From NCBI GenBank assembly GCA_032622095.1, contig CP136062.1, forward strand, positions 15,155,710 through 15,219,709: DNA of 64,000 nucleotides, read 5' to 3'. Both the position numbers and the translations under genes were made by a program. Below, piece after piece: positions 43,250-55,074 of this stretch (position 1 is the first letter of the stretch; every line of letters starts with the position of its first letter). A model generated the notes under the pieces. It had not been told where the DNA came from. It was given only the letters and a program-made list of their open reading frames with translations, and did no database searches. This stretch comes from Siphonodentalium dalli (lineage: Eukaryota; Mollusca; Scaphopoda; Gadilida; Siphonodentaliidae).

Positions 43250-43780
43250 TTGCCATTATTACTGATCAATCCAATTATATACCAAATTGTAATCGATTCA
43301 ATTCAATTCAATTATTTATTCACTCAAATCGTTCAAATATGACACAATAGAGCTTGGGTGTAATACAGTGCATATAATTTCTGTGCAAATTACAAAAGCT
43401 GTATGGTAAACATTGGTTATTTTTCCTTGTACCATGTAACAATCATTATGGCTGGAATAAACAATCAATAAAAAAAAAAAAGGCCGAAACATTAAAAAAT
43501 ATTCTGAAAGTCATATTTAGACTAACATATTTTAACCTACTACGCGATCAGCAACGTTTGTTGTCAAATCACAGTAACAGTTTTGTTTACAAAACAATGG
43601 TTTCAAAACGCAAACTGGGGAGTCATCACTAGTTAATATAAGAACAAGGTTTTTCCATTTCTCCATAATCTTCTCGATGGTGAAGTTTCCACAGACTTTT
43701 ATAATGTTTACACATTATTTAGGGAAGCCTATAATTCGGTGCCTTTAAACCGAAATATTCTACCCTCTTTTTGAAGTTGA
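43250..43780. other. No recognised feature
   Basis: Contains a short AATTC repeat near 43298 and an A-rich run near 43470. No gene evidence. Confidence 0.5.
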
Positions 43781-43945
43781 GTTTGTGGCATATTTCCATC
43801 ATATTATATGTAGAGCACAGAAGACGCCTTTTTTAAAAGCGAAATTAGAAACGCTGTTGTTCGTATGGTGGCATTATTTTCGAAACAACACAATTTGGAA
43901 TAACGTTTTTAATGCATCTGTTTCATTTGGTATGCCATTCTCTGC

Positions 43946-44025
43946 TAAATGGATTCTCCCGTCAGTTATAAAAGTATACATTGGAATGGTCTATTATTCA
44001 TCTGGAGGGGTGTTCAGGAAAAATC
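43946..44025. repeat. Dispersed repeat, third copy
   Basis: CTAAATGGATTCTCCCGTCA, GTTATAAAAGTATACATTGG and GGAGGGGTGTTCAGGAAAAA match the copies at 14693 and 40296. A 107-codon frame runs across it and is judged accidental. Confidence 0.65.
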
Positions 44026-44129
44026 GAAGACACCCAGTCCTGTCCGGAAACGCTATTGATTTTATTTCGATTGTTTTACGGGCCATTGTTTCATGCAGGA
44101 GGGGGTAACTCTATCGTGTACTCTCCGTC

Positions 44130-44225
44130 AAGGTAATCGCCAAACTCCAGGCAGAGTTATCTCCCATCGCTCCGCCTGAGATATATCGCAGCGATAGCGT
44201 GGAGGGCGCTGTATGGAGTTTGGGT
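44130..44225. repeat. Short inverted-repeat element (CCAAACTCCA ends)
   Basis: CGCCAAACTCCAGGCAGAG at the left and GCGCTGTATGGAGTTTGGG at the right, with GATATATCGCAGCGATAG inside. Relatives of both ends are at 51905-51955 (CCAAACTCCATATGCAGCGC) and 52155-52205. Confidence 0.5.
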
Positions 44226-44229
44226 ATTC

Positions 44230-47200
44230 GCTTCAGTTATTTTGCAGGAATAAAACACTTTATTATGCCTTTATAGGACAAATAATATACAGATATTCAA
44301 GGGTCACATTTCGAATTAAGCATAGTAATTTAAGTTCACAATACTCACATATACCTTTCCTTGAGATACCTTAAGTCTTAACTGGATGCATACATGCTTG
44401 GTTGGCCTCTTGATCCAGATCCTTGATTGGTTCATTATGTTGTAGTCCGGGCACATTAGGTTTCGATTAATTCCAAATTCATAATACATTGAGATACATA
44501 CAAACATTGCTTAGTCGTGAACCATATGAGTTTAATTTATGTCGCAAAAATGGCCAAAATATAATGAAATTTACATTTTATGCATAATTGAATAGCTAGT
44601 CCCATAAGAGTGACAACACGCTCGAAATATGTGAGGAAGAATGATTGCAGAGTATAAGAGAAACATTTTATCGGGGATGTACGAATTATCTCTATTATAT
44701 CTCGCGAGAGATATAGCTAGGGAAAAGCAAGGTCTCATACAATTGTTAAATCTGGACTTTTTGGCCGCAAAGTAACGGAAGAATAAGGCAATTTTTTCTG
44801 CACTATTTATCTTGAATCGTGTGATATATGTGTACACTACACTGTAAAAGGAAATTTAATAGCGAGGAATTGATTCTGTGACCTTTCCTAGAAGCCGAAA
44901 TATATGTTCTTATAGCAGTATCACTAATGTGACCGGCCATCGTTTCTTTTTATATATACACCATCAAACCTTTCAAAATACACTGCTATAGAGCAGTATG
45001 AGATATATTCATAGAGTAATGGGTGAATTGTGTATATAGATTATATTCTCCGTGTCTTAATATATTAGTCATAGTTGCCTAAGATTAAGTAATAACACAC
45101 GAATATTTCGCTGTTATCACAAGAATGCATAGTGGTATACTATGAACGCAATTTATCAAAACACAAAGGAGTACCATATACTTTATTCAAACAAATCTAA
45201 ACTTGACCAAAATTGCCCACATACTCTGTGACAGAGACTGTCTTTATACCGGGAAATAATATTTGGTTATATTCACCAAGGTCACATATACGCGAAGGGT
45301 ACTATGTTTTCTGCAACCGCATTACCGTGTATAACCCTTCTCCCTAATGTTACACATATCTGCTGAACTAACAACCATAAATAGCAACATTGAGTCAATG
45401 TTCAACGCTGAAATAACAGCTTTAAACGCTGATCACCAGATATTTTGCACAAGTTCATGGGTGGTTTTGGCAAGATATTTTCAAGCAACAAAATACGGAA
45501 AACTAATATTGTATATTGCGTAATAGCATATTCCAGTTGCAAGTTGCCGACTGAAGTAAGTTGAACAAATTGTCTACTAAGACACCAGTTTGGAAGCAGC
45601 ACGAAAATTAGTCGTATATAAAATGTACGATGTGCTGTCGATTTGATCGGATGTGATGCAGTGCTAATATTTTGAAGAGGTGGCGGTTTCTTTGCAATAT
45701 AATAAGCATTGCAACATACGTCTATGGTTTATTATCATGTACAGTGCTGAAAAATCCGGAAATGTAACTACTATTTATACCGCAAGGATATGCACTTAAG
45801 TTTCTGCGTTACATTCAATAATGTATCATCACGCCGAATGAAACTACCATACACTGTGTGGCGAAACATAACTTCGTATGCTGCATGCCAGAAATTGTTA
45901 TTTTTGGCCACGACCGTAAACAGAAAACCCGAAATTTTAAAGACGTAAATCATTGGGTTTGACTTGCGTTGCAATGACCGATAAATCCTCCACATGGATC
46001 TGTTTTAATGATCTGTGTACCTTTAAAGATATTTAACAACATACTTGTATATTGCTAATACGCATTTTACCTACTAGATGGTTATACAATAAGTTGCTTT
46101 CGTCTCGGTTTAGCTTGGTGGTTGCGGCCATTTTGACAGCCATTTCATGACCGCGTTTGTATTATTCTGATCGTGTCACTATATTCGCCCTCGTACTCAT
46201 ATTTCACATAGACTGGTATAACTGCGTAATGACTGCATATGACTAGATTAGACAAAATAGAAGAGCAAAATACGACCAGATCGTTGACAACCAGTTTTGG
46301 TGGTAGGGTTATGTTTTTAGAAGTTTTGACCACTTATGATATGCGTACTCGCTAATTATGCCTATTATAGCGACGGAGTGGTGTCTGTGCAGTTTTAAAA
46401 ATAGATAGCTTACGTCTATGTTTTGAGAAGCCCGAGAAATCCGACATCGAATACAACAGTTTGCCTTCAAAATCGTCAGTATTTTGGCTCAGTGTTTTAT
46501 TTCATATCCATATATGCTATATGCTAAATTCATTCATAGTTTCTCTTTGAATGGGTGTCTTTGGTTCGAGAATTGTGTATCGAACAATATTGAGTGCTTT
46601 TTGTATACGATTCGGCTGGAAAATTATCTCCATGATTGTGAAAAATATATTTTTTATAATTATATGGAAAAAATGATGTAACTCAGAAAGCTCAACTCGG
46701 ATTTTAGGGGACTTTTCGTGACGCGTCTGCGATGTTATGGCCTAAATAATATGAAAAAACAGCTTTCCCCGATTTATTTCCTTACTTTTCTACTTTCATG
46801 TCTAATGTGCCTGGACTATTGGTATTCCGGTTAGATATGAGTTAACATTTACTCTATGTGGAACCGGTATATTGTAGGATTGTCTCCAATATTAATTGTG
46901 AATGAAAATGGCCAAACGTTGGTAATTTTATGCCATCTATTTCAGGGGAGGGAGCAGAGCAATATCTTGAATCCCCAATACGTACTTGTTAAATTACAAG
47001 TATGAGTTTAATTTAATTAATGTAAGTGGTACAGAGCACTGGGACGTAGCGACAGGGGGTGTGGGTGTGTATCACCCCCCTCAATGAGGACCATAATTTT
47101 CAATTGTTGGAAATTTCATGACTCAAATTCCAATGGTTGTAATTATACGTATACATTTAGTTACTCTCATAGCAGTATTTTATGAGTTTTATTTAATCAG

Positions 47201-47690
47201 TTTATTTAAATCTGCCTGCAATGTAGCAATGTAATGTCAATATTACAAGTTAATACACAGTCATTTGAGTAAATAAATTCCAGTAATGCTCATTCCCTGA
47301 GCACATATATGAAATTGAAAGCAAAGCATTTCTTTCAAGTTCAAACTGGTATGTTTTACCAACCATAGATTCGTGGCACTAGTATACTATATATTAGTAA
47401 TGTCAAACCTCCATATCTTTCTGAGGACAGCTTTAACAACATAACAATTATGCAGCATGCATACTGGCTACCACTGTGTGAGTTATAACTTGTGACTCCT
47501 TGGAATTTGAATACATGTAACTCGTATTCGTTATTCAATCATATTCTGATTAATATCATGTATAATGTACTGCGTGCACAGTGTACTAAATACATAAAAC
47601 ATGGATCAATACTATGTCATTCTAGTGCCTTTATTTACACAGTCCATACTCTTCAAAAGAACATATAGAAACCCAAATTATTAAGCCATT
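44230..47690. other. Long stretch without recognised features
   Basis: About 3.5 kb that looks unique. Short frames occur on both strands but none has repeated support, splice sites or a known motif. One GCGGCCATTTTGACAGCCAT stretch (YY1-like) is near 46125. It may be true intergenic or intronic sequence. Confidence 0.5.
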
Positions 47691-47702
47691 AAAGGTACTC
47701 AA

Positions 47703-48139
47703 CCCGTAAAGAGGGTCCCCATCTCAACAGATTCCAACAACAACAATCCGATCAGAGGGTCCTATATTACTATTTCTTTGGCTTTGGGGGTAAAAAATAT
47801 TTGATTCGAGTCGAGGAACCCATCAAACAAAGCTCAGAGTTATTAGATATTGATTTATCAAATTTGTTATGTTCTCGAGATGAGTACCAATAACTGCCGT
47901 AATCTGCTCTGGATGTGTACTCCAAATCTATTCAAACAGACAAGGATGAATAACTCTAAAATTTTGACTGAGTTCTGGGCCAGATAGTATTCCCGATAAT
48001 GAAAAATAATAGATTTCTAAAATCGATATCTAACAAATCTGAGCTTTGATGGGTGACTTCCTCGACTCGAATCAAATATTTTTGACCCCCGAAGCCATTG
48101 AAATAGTAATTGAGAGGAGTTTTATCGGGTTGAGTACCT
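47703..48139. mobile_element. Family E MITE
   Basis: TTAA at 47699-47702 and 48140-48143. Ends AGGTACTCAACCCG and CGGGTTGAGTACCT: both ends carry the matching A-to-C change at the same position. Over most of its length it is nearly identical to the copy at 9633. Confidence 0.88.
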
Positions 48140-48239
48140 TTAAGCCAATATTGGAATTTTGCATTACTCAAAACCAAATAATATATGGATCCTATATAGT
48201 TGCAAAATGTAGTGTCTCACCCCCCCCCCCCCCCAGTTG

Positions 48240-48440
48240 GAACCTCCTAGCAACGTCCCTGTATATCTCTTGATGCTTATATATCTAAGGGTATGTAGTT
48301 TCAGTTTCTTTAATCTTTCTTCATATTCCATGGATTTCAAAGCTGTCTTCTTATTTTTCTCACTATATTGTTTGCTTTGGTTACTTGGATGTCTATGTGT
48401 TCTGCGAATGTTAGTGCTCCGTCTATTGTAACCCCTACAC
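48240..48440 (-). pseudogene. CR1-like LINE reverse-transcriptase fragment with internal deletion
   Basis: On the minus strand one frame reads GVTIDGALTFAEHIDIQV and VTKANNIVRKIRRQL, then the adjacent frame reads MEYEERLKKLKLHTLRY. These are the 'G-V-x-ID-x-x-L-x-F-x-x-HI' and 'YEERL-x-x-L-x-L-x-TL-x-x-RR' blocks of the C-terminal part of CR1/Jockey-like reverse transcriptases. In intact elements the blocks are separated by a region missing here. A dead fragment. Confidence 0.75.
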
Positions 48441-48533
48441 ATATACAATATTGTAACCCATACACATATATATACGACTTGATATATTGTATCTGGACGC
48501 TGATATAATCGATTCCTTTTGTTTAACTTTCAG

Positions 48534-49098
48534 GAATCTTCATACGATGAATTTCCACGTGATAGAATGTGTTATTCTCGTCTGGATCGCGTTACTAAGT
48601 GTTTTTGGAACCTGCATGGTCCTTCCGTCGCAACGTAACACGCAGATGGCTGGATACAATTACCAACAGCAAAGGTCCAGACATATGTCTCAACTACCAC
48701 AGTACAGAACGAGGATTTCTGCAAACCTACGGGCGCCTAGATCCGGGTTTATACGGGCGCCTACATCCGGGTTTGTACGGGCGCCTACATCCGGGTTTGT
48801 GAATCGTCAGCGATTCGGGATCAATCGGAATAATCGGTCGAAAATGAGAGGAGACATTTTTGGAATGGGAAACGAGCTCGCGGCATCGTTAAGGTACCCG
48901 TTGCCAAGGATACAGTCTAGAATGACACCGTTTGGAACAAACAGCATGGGCAATATGAGGATGAGGCAACTGAGGTCAACTGTTGCTAGGGGACGTAGTA
49001 TGAACAGATACATGGTGCCTATGAGTAGCAGACGGACTAATTGGAGCCGGGGTGGTATGGATAATGGCGTCATCAGACCAGTTATACCGCCGTACTAA
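48534..49098 (+). CDS. Secreted Arg/Met-rich protein, last exon (unknown family)
   Basis: The exon follows the acceptor TTTGTTTAACTTTCAG (AG 48532-48533); the first ATG of the exon is 48547 and the stop TAA is 49096. The product has 183 residues. A signal peptide is clear: MNFHVIEC, then VILVWIALLSVFG, with cleavage likely near the T-C-M-V segment. The rest has about 27 Arg but one Lys, many Met, Gly and Asn, and no Cys. Residues near 50-80 hold three near copies of R-A-P-x-S-G-F-[IV] (APRSGFI, APTSGFV, APTSGFV), each preceded by Arg. It could be a matrix or adhesive protein or a peptide precursor; none can be assigned. The 5' exon is unknown. An upstream in-frame ATG at 48487 is within the intron. 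Confidence 0.65.
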
Positions 49099-49410
49099 CC
49101 TCAAGTGTGCAAGTGAAATTACTATAGACTATTTTCTGTTTTCTGTTGGGATTGTCAAAATCAGTTCACTGCATGGAATTCATTGAAGGACAAGAAATTG
49201 ACTTGTTAACATTATGTTTAATATACAATATTTACGATCTTTATAAAACTGAATGTTATTGAATACCACGGCGTAGTCTCGGTAAACTTCAGATCCACGG
49301 ACTGATTGTATGTTTATATACAGTCTGGGTGAACGTCGACTTATATTCAATGTTGTAATGAATATTTAGGTATGAGTTTACTCAGACTGGTTTATATACT
49401 GATTGAATAT

Positions 49411-49540
49411 ACAGGGTTGGCGCTGGACGAAAATTTTCTCTTGCCAAAATTTTTGCCAAATGAAATTATTTTTTGCCAATTTAAAAAAATATTTGCCAAA
49501 TTTAATTGCGCATATAATTTGGGATATTATCGTGTTTTTA
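49411..49540. repeat. TTTGCCAAA-rich fragment with hAT-like end
   Basis: ACAGGGTTGGCGCTGGACG leads into repeated TTTGCCAAA words, as at 19380-19617. Probably one end of a dead transposon. It may lie in the 3' UTR of the preceding gene. Confidence 0.4.
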
Positions 49541-49613
49541 TGTTTGTTAAATACTGTAAAAACTAACCACAGACAGGTAAAATGAGCTACTAGAAAAGCA
49601 GGTTACTATTATT

Positions 49614-49619
49614 AATAAA
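49614..49619 (+). promoter_or_regulatory. Candidate polyadenylation signal
   Basis: AATAAA, about 515 bases after the stop at 49098, in an AT-rich region. Other variants lie closer; transcript data would decide. Confidence 0.25.
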
Positions 49620-49659
49620 TATCACAGTACATCTAAGCGACACCTGTTTGGAAACTACG

Positions 49660-50100
49660 TTTAATGTTAATTCGACTCACGTAACGAATAACCCACTTTG
49701 TGTCCTTCAAAGAAAGAGTACATATTATGTGTCGGATTTAATACATATAATACATATTATGTACTTGTTCTTTGGAGGACACAAAGCACTCGCAGTAGGT
49801 ACATATGCAATATATATAAGTCTGCAAAAAGATCACCACCAAGAAGAACATGGATAAATAGATCAACTTTGTTCTTATGTCTATTATTGATAATTCTCTC
49901 AATAAAATATCGCGTGTTGAAAGCATTGTTATGTAATTAAAACTGACTTGTCAACAGACATCGCTAATCGTGTAGTAATTAAAATTTCTTAGTCTTACTT
50001 TGATCTTCAGAATATTTTTCAATGCTTTGACCATTTCCCACTGCATGTTTACCTAATTTGTTGGCTGAATTGGACCTTTAATCGGTAATTCCACTGTAAC
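49660..50100. other. No recognised feature except a local inverted repeat
   Basis: 49695-49790 contains TTTGTGTCCTTCAAAGAA and TTCTTTGGAGGACACAAA around ATACATATTATGTA words, an imperfect hairpin of about 95 bp. Otherwise unremarkable. Confidence 0.5.
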
Positions 50101-50354
50101 CAAGCCTTGAAATAGGGTGTCTGTCATTTGCAGAATGAGGTCCCCAGAGGGTGAATTTAGTGATGCTACCCCGCTAAGCGGGCTAGCATCACCAAATTCA
50201 CCCTCTGGGGACCTCATTCTGCTTACACCTCAGCAGAATGAGGTTCCCAGAGGGTGAATTTGGTGATGCTAGCCCGCTATGCGGGGTAGCATCACTAAAT
50301 CCACCCACTGGGGAACTCATTCTGCAAATGACAGACACACTATTTCAAGGCTTG
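50101..50354. mobile_element. Family C double-hairpin MITE
   Basis: CAAGCCTTGAAATAGGGTGT and ACACTATTTCAAGGCTTG ends; two GAATGAGGTCCCCAGAGGG hairpins joined by CTTACACCTCAG, with loops CCCGCTAAGCGGG and CCCGCTATGCGGG. Closely similar to 11415-11668. Confidence 0.87.
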
Positions 50355-50860
50355 TTTGTTGATGATAACTGTTTTACATACTTTTATATTATTTCGCATG
50401 AACTCACTTCGAATGCCTTGAGTCCTTTAATGTAATTTTGAGGATTCGAACCAAACTCTCACAATGTCTCTAACTTCTCGCTATGGCGACCCGATAACTG
50501 ATCTGGTAGAGATTCGAACATGAAAAACAGCTGTATGTGTGACTATAACCCAACGGTATGTGTCGTGGTGGGGTTTTATTCAAATGAGAACATCTTACGT
50601 ACAATCACTCTCATCGGATGCCATTTTGGATGCCATTATGCATGCCTCTCACCCCCCCCCCCCCCCCGGCCCCAGGACGATAAAGTATGGCATGGATAGC
50701 ATATTGTCACTCAAAATTGGTAGAATACTGTAATATGTGGTAGCGAGATACGTTTTATTAATGAGTCGATGCAGCTAGCGGTGTTTAATTGGGGGAGGGG
50801 TTGGTAAAAATGTTCAACAGTTGGAAATGTAATGTCTGACTGTACACACCATTAGCTGGA

Positions 50861-51335
50861 AATGTTACACCACATATACACAAAGGTTGTAATTTTACAC
50901 CACATATACACTGAGGTTGTAATTTTACACCACATATACACACAGGTTGTAATTTTACACCACATATACACAGAGGTTGTAATTTTACACTACATATACA
51001 CAGAGGTTGCAATTTTACACCACATATACAGAGAGGTTGTAATTTTACACTACATATACAGAGAGCTTGTAATTTTACACTACATATACATAGAGCTTGT
51101 AATTTTACACCACATATACACAGAGGTTGTAATGTTACACCACATATACACAGAGGTTGTAATTTTACACTACATATACACAGAGGTTGTAATGTAACAC
51201 CACATATGCACAGAGGTTGTGATGTTACACCACATATACAGATGTTGTAATTTTACACTACATATACAGAGAGCTTGTAATTTTACACCACATATACACA
51301 GAGGTTGTAATTTTACACTACATATACACAGAGGT
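50861..51335. repeat. 30-bp minisatellite, about 16 units
   Basis: The unit is CACATATACACAGAGGTTGT plus AATTTTACAC. The exact 30-bp step keeps frames open on both strands (HHIYTEVVIL, LQPLCICGVK); these are not genes. Confidence 0.93.
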
Positions 51336-51341
51336 TGTAAG

Positions 51342-51720
51342 CTTGTGCCACTAAATACTCAAATTATACGAAATTTCCTTCAAAATTTGGCGATTTCTTA
51401 TGTACCATCCCCCAGGATATCCGGAAGGTGGTCAACCGAGGGTCAACTGGGCATAGTTTTCGGTAAGGCGGGTAGTAATCGTGATTATGTGGGCATATAG
51501 CTTGTGCCACTAAATACTCAAATTATACGAAATTTCCTTCAAAATTTGGCGAGTTCTTATGTACCATCCCCCAGGATATCTGGAGTTGGCCAACCGAGAG
51601 TCAACTGGGACCAGTTTTCGGTAAGGCGGGTTGGAATCGTGATTATGTGGACATATAGCGAGAGCTTGTGCCACTAAATACTCAAATTATACGAAATTTT
51701 CTTCAAAATTGTGCGATTTC
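51342..51720. repeat. 160-bp tandem repeat, about 2.4 units
   Basis: Units start at about 51342, 51501 and 51666 with GCTTGTGCCACTAAATACTC and continue ACGAAATTTCCTTCAAAATT; full units end with GTGATTATGTGGACATATAG. The junction with the 30-bp array is at GTTGTAAGCTTGTGCC. Confidence 0.85.
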
Positions 51721-52280
51721 TTATGTACCACGGAATTTTCACCCAGATTCCAGCAATGCATATATGAGGAAGAGTTTGAGCCATGGTATCGGCTGGAGCA
51801 CACGTATGTAGTAGTATAATATAGCGGGTGTACCCGGCGTTGCACAGGTAAAGTGTGGCAATATTAAAATTGAAACGGTTAGAATAAATTAGGAACCGTT
51901 GCCTGAAGCCAAACTCCATATGCAGCGCCCTCTATATACGTTAGCACTGCGATATAGCACTGCCACAAGGATGGTACTTTGCGGACCGATACATCTTCAG
52001 TCACCTATTATCTTATTTTGACCAACAAAGGTTTGCAATAATGGTAATTCTTTCGGTATTGCTAAGAACAATATAGACTGAGCCAGACATATAGACAATT
52101 TTAATCCTAAAACATAAGAACTAAGAACACGTAAGAAATCCTTACCAAATATCCTTATGGCAGTGATATCTCAGCGGAGCGATGGGAGATAACTGGAGTT
52201 TGGTCTGAAGCCTACTCGGTCGACCATCTTCTCTGGATTCCTGAGCTTTCCTTGCTTTTAGTTTAAGAATTGGATAAGCT
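51721..52280. other. Mostly unrecognised; short inverted-repeat pieces
   Basis: 51905-51955 and 52155-52205 carry ends related to the element at 44130-44225 in opposite orientation, so 51900-52210 may be a longer relative of it. No gene seen. Confidence 0.45.
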
Positions 52281-52537
52281 TCTCTTCTTATGGGGCATGT
52301 CGACAGAATATCCCTTGTAGAAAACATTCTGGTAAAAGCCCGGTAAATCATGGTTTACCAGGCTCTTCTCTGGTAAAGTCAGGTTTATTATGACATACTT
52401 TGGTAAATACCATGTAAAAGTCATGTATAAAGGAATACCCTTGTAAATTCCAAGTAAAGGCATGGTAAAGTCAGGTTTACAATGATATATTAAAAAGTTA
52501 TGTAAAATGGACATACCCTTGTAAGTTCCAAGTAAAA
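52281..52537. repeat. GTAAA/CATGGTAAA-rich region beside the long hairpin
   Basis: Dispersed words GGTAAAGTCAGGTTTA, CCAAGTAAAGGCATGGTAAA and ACCCTTGTAA-x-TTCCAAGTAAA recur about every 100 bases. The same vocabulary fills the hairpin arms and short stretches at 56790-56960 and 62235-62425. Confidence 0.6.
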
Positions 52538-53443
52538 CAAAAAATGATTTTATTCTCACAAAACAGACAGAAAACACCTCAGCTGAGAAATTTGCTATTG
52601 TGAAATAGAGTTATCGCTCATATCCGTGTAAAATTACACTGGTAAAGCAGATAAACCATGGTTTACATGGCTCTACTCTGATAAAATATTTTAAAGTCAG
52701 ATAGACAAGAATGGTAAAAGCCAAAAGAAGTGATTTTCTACAACATGGTCTGATTTACATGGGTTTTTACCCATGTATGTCCTGCTTCACCATAATTTTA
52801 CGAGCGTAAAGTGGTACACCATGCCTTTACTTGCATGAAATTTACAAGGGTCTGTCCTTTTTACATTCGTCTACATGGCCTTTACCAGAGTTTATCAATG
52901 CTAGCCTGATATCAATAATTACCATGATTTAATTTGAATATACAAGTGTATGTAATTTTTACACGGCTTTTACCAAAGTATATCATTGTCAGGTTAACAA
53001 TGATATACTTTGGTAAAAGCCGTGTAAAAATTACATACACTTGTATATTCAAATTAAATCATGGTAATTATTGATATCAGGCTAGCATTGATAAACTCTG
53101 GTAAAGGCCATGTAGACGAATGTAAAAAGGACAGACCCTTGTAAATTTCATGCAAGTAAAGGCATGGTGTACCACTTTACGCTCGTAAAATTATGGTGAA
53201 GCAGGACATACATGGGTAAAAACCCATGTAAATCAGACCATGCTGTAGAAAATCACTTCTTTTGGCTTTTACCATTCTTGTCTATCTGACTTTAAAATAT
53301 TTTATCAGAGTAGAGCCATGTAAACCATGGTTTATCTGCTTTACCAGTGTAATTTTACACGGATATGAGCGATAATTCTATTTCACAATAGCAAATTTCT
53401 CAGCTGAGGTGTTTTCTGTCTGTTTTGTGAGAATAAAATCATA
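52538..53443. repeat. Near-perfect inverted repeat, arms about 450 bp, 7-base loop
   Basis: The left arm runs from ATGATTTTATTCTCAC to TATATCATTGT (52989) and the right arm from ACAATGATATA (52997) to GTGAGAATAAAATCAT, with the spacer CAGGTTA. I noticed only a handful of mismatches (for example ACAACATGG versus CCATGCTGT). A transcript would fold into about 450 bp of double-stranded RNA. No frame of note. Confidence 0.93.
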
Positions 53444-53488
53444 TTTTGTTCGTTAATCAGTGGGAAACAATTGTACCCGATCACGGGG

Positions 53489-54163
53489 TGAGAACTGCGA
53501 CGTGAGGATCGGTGGCATTCCGATAAAGAGACGGTGGCATTCCGATAAAGAGACGGTGGAAATCCGATAAACGAGACGGTTCGCTTTCGGCGACAAACGA
53601 GATTTTCTTCGTGTTTGGACATTCAAACGGAATTGCCGTGACAAATCAGGTTTCATATCATCATATCGTTATTTTAGTTACTAATATCCATCAAAATCTA
53701 GACGCCACAGTGAGTAAAACCAATAGAATCTCCATTTAAAAGTCACGCGACGGTTCGTTTTCCGATAAAAACGAACCGTCGCGTGTCTTTTATCGGAAAA
53801 CGAACCGTCGCGTGTCTTTTATCGGAAAACGAACCGTCGCGTGTCTTTTATCGGAAAACGAACCGTCGCGTGACTTTTAAATGGCTATTCTCTTGGTTTT
53901 AGTCACTATATCGTCTAGATTTTGATGGATATTAGTAACTTAAATAACGATATGATGATATGAAACCTGATTTGTCACGGCAATTCCGTTTGAATGTCCA
54001 AAAGCGAAGAAAATCTCGCTTGTCGCCGAAAGCGAACCGTCTCGTTTATCGGATTTCCACCGTCTCTTTATCGGAATTCCACCGTCTCTTTATCGGAATT
54101 CCGCCGTCTCTTTATCTGAATGCCACCGATCCTCACGTCGCAGTTGCCCCCCCCCCCCCCCCC
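53489..54163. repeat. Second large inverted repeat with tandem GAACCGTCGCGTG centre
   Basis: The outer arms GAACTGCGACGTGAGGATCG and CGATCCTCACGTCGCAGTT pair, then three GAGACGGTGG/CCGATAAA units per arm, then a diverged arm with GGCAATTCCGTTTGAATGTC. The centre (53750-53880) has four GAACCGTCGCGTG-TCTTTTATCGG units. The right border is a C run. Opposite-strand frames with the same peptide (MKPDLSRQFRLNVQ) exist because the arms are copies; conservation may only reflect recency. Confidence 0.88.
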
Positions 54164-54169
54164 GTGCCG

Positions 54170-54534
54170 ATGTCATACTCAAAAGTTAATAGAATGGGAC
54201 TAAAATATTCTTTTATATAAGTAGGCTAAATCCAGAAGAGTTTAACATCTTATGTGATCACATTAGTGATTCATATACTGACATATAGTCTCCAATATGT
54301 TATCACAAATGTTAAAGCTTCTGAAAGCACATCTGGGTACTATCGTTATAACTGTATCCTAATATAGAGGTAAGTTATACCCTGGTATAATTACTCTGGA
54401 AGAATTACTCTAGTAGAACCCCACATGTATACTCACTTGCAGGTAAACTAATTTGGTGAAATACACTTGGTGAACCTTTTACTAGATGCACAACTTTGAT
54501 TTACCTTTGATTTACCTTTGATCTCCAGCCTGTA
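54170..54534. other. No recognised feature
   Basis: A short unique-looking stretch. A GATTTACCTTTGATTTACC duplication is near 54498. Confidence 0.5.
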
Positions 54535-54538
54535 TTAA

Positions 54539-54971
54539 AGGTACTCAATCCGATTAAACACCCCTAAATTACTATTTCTTTGGCTTGGGGGGGGGGGAAT
54601 ATTTGAATCGAGTCGAGGAACCTACCCATTAAAGTTCAGAGTGATCAGATATCCATTTTTGAAATTTGTTATTTCTATTGTTTGTGGCCCAGAAACACGC
54701 CGTCAAATGGGTGGTCTCGGTCAATATTACGGACGAAGATGGATAACTATAAAAAACAAATATAATACGGCTAAATATCGTGAATACTCAAATGATAATA
54801 CGGCCATATTTCATTGAATAAAATTCACGTTTTGGGAAATTTGATACCATAGTTGACAGGTTAGCATTATTTTGTTGCAATTAATCGATTCTGATAACTG
54901 AAGCGTATTTTGAAGAAATGTTGTTGTTGTATCTTGATGATATGGGGACCCTCTGATCGGATTGAGTACCT
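54539..54971. mobile_element. Family E MITE
   Basis: TTAA at 54535-54538 and 54972-54975. Ends AGGTACTCAATCCGATTA and ATCGGATTGAGTACCT. A G run replaces the usual GGGGTAAAAA segment near 54590. Confidence 0.87.
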
Positions 54972-55074
54972 TTAAGCTTTCGCTTGTAATGGCTACTTGT
55001 CTTCTTGAGCTCACTTTATTTTTGTTTGCGCAATTTTGAAATTAAAATAAAATTTATTTTGTTTTCCTCTCCAG

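Noticed and set aside
43785-44108. 107-codon frame with mixed composition
   Set aside because: Runs across a dispersed repeat that also occurs at 14693 and 40296, where the frame is not kept.
49372-49940. Several overlapping 60-80-codon frames after the secreted-protein gene
   Set aside because: They disagree in frame, are AT-rich and overlap a TTTGCCAAA repeat and a hairpin.
50440-50505. tRNA-like box B (GGTTCGAATCC on the minus strand) with a possible box A upstream
   Set aside because: No acceptable acceptor stem or anticodon arm could be drawn. It may be a SINE relic, but support is too thin.
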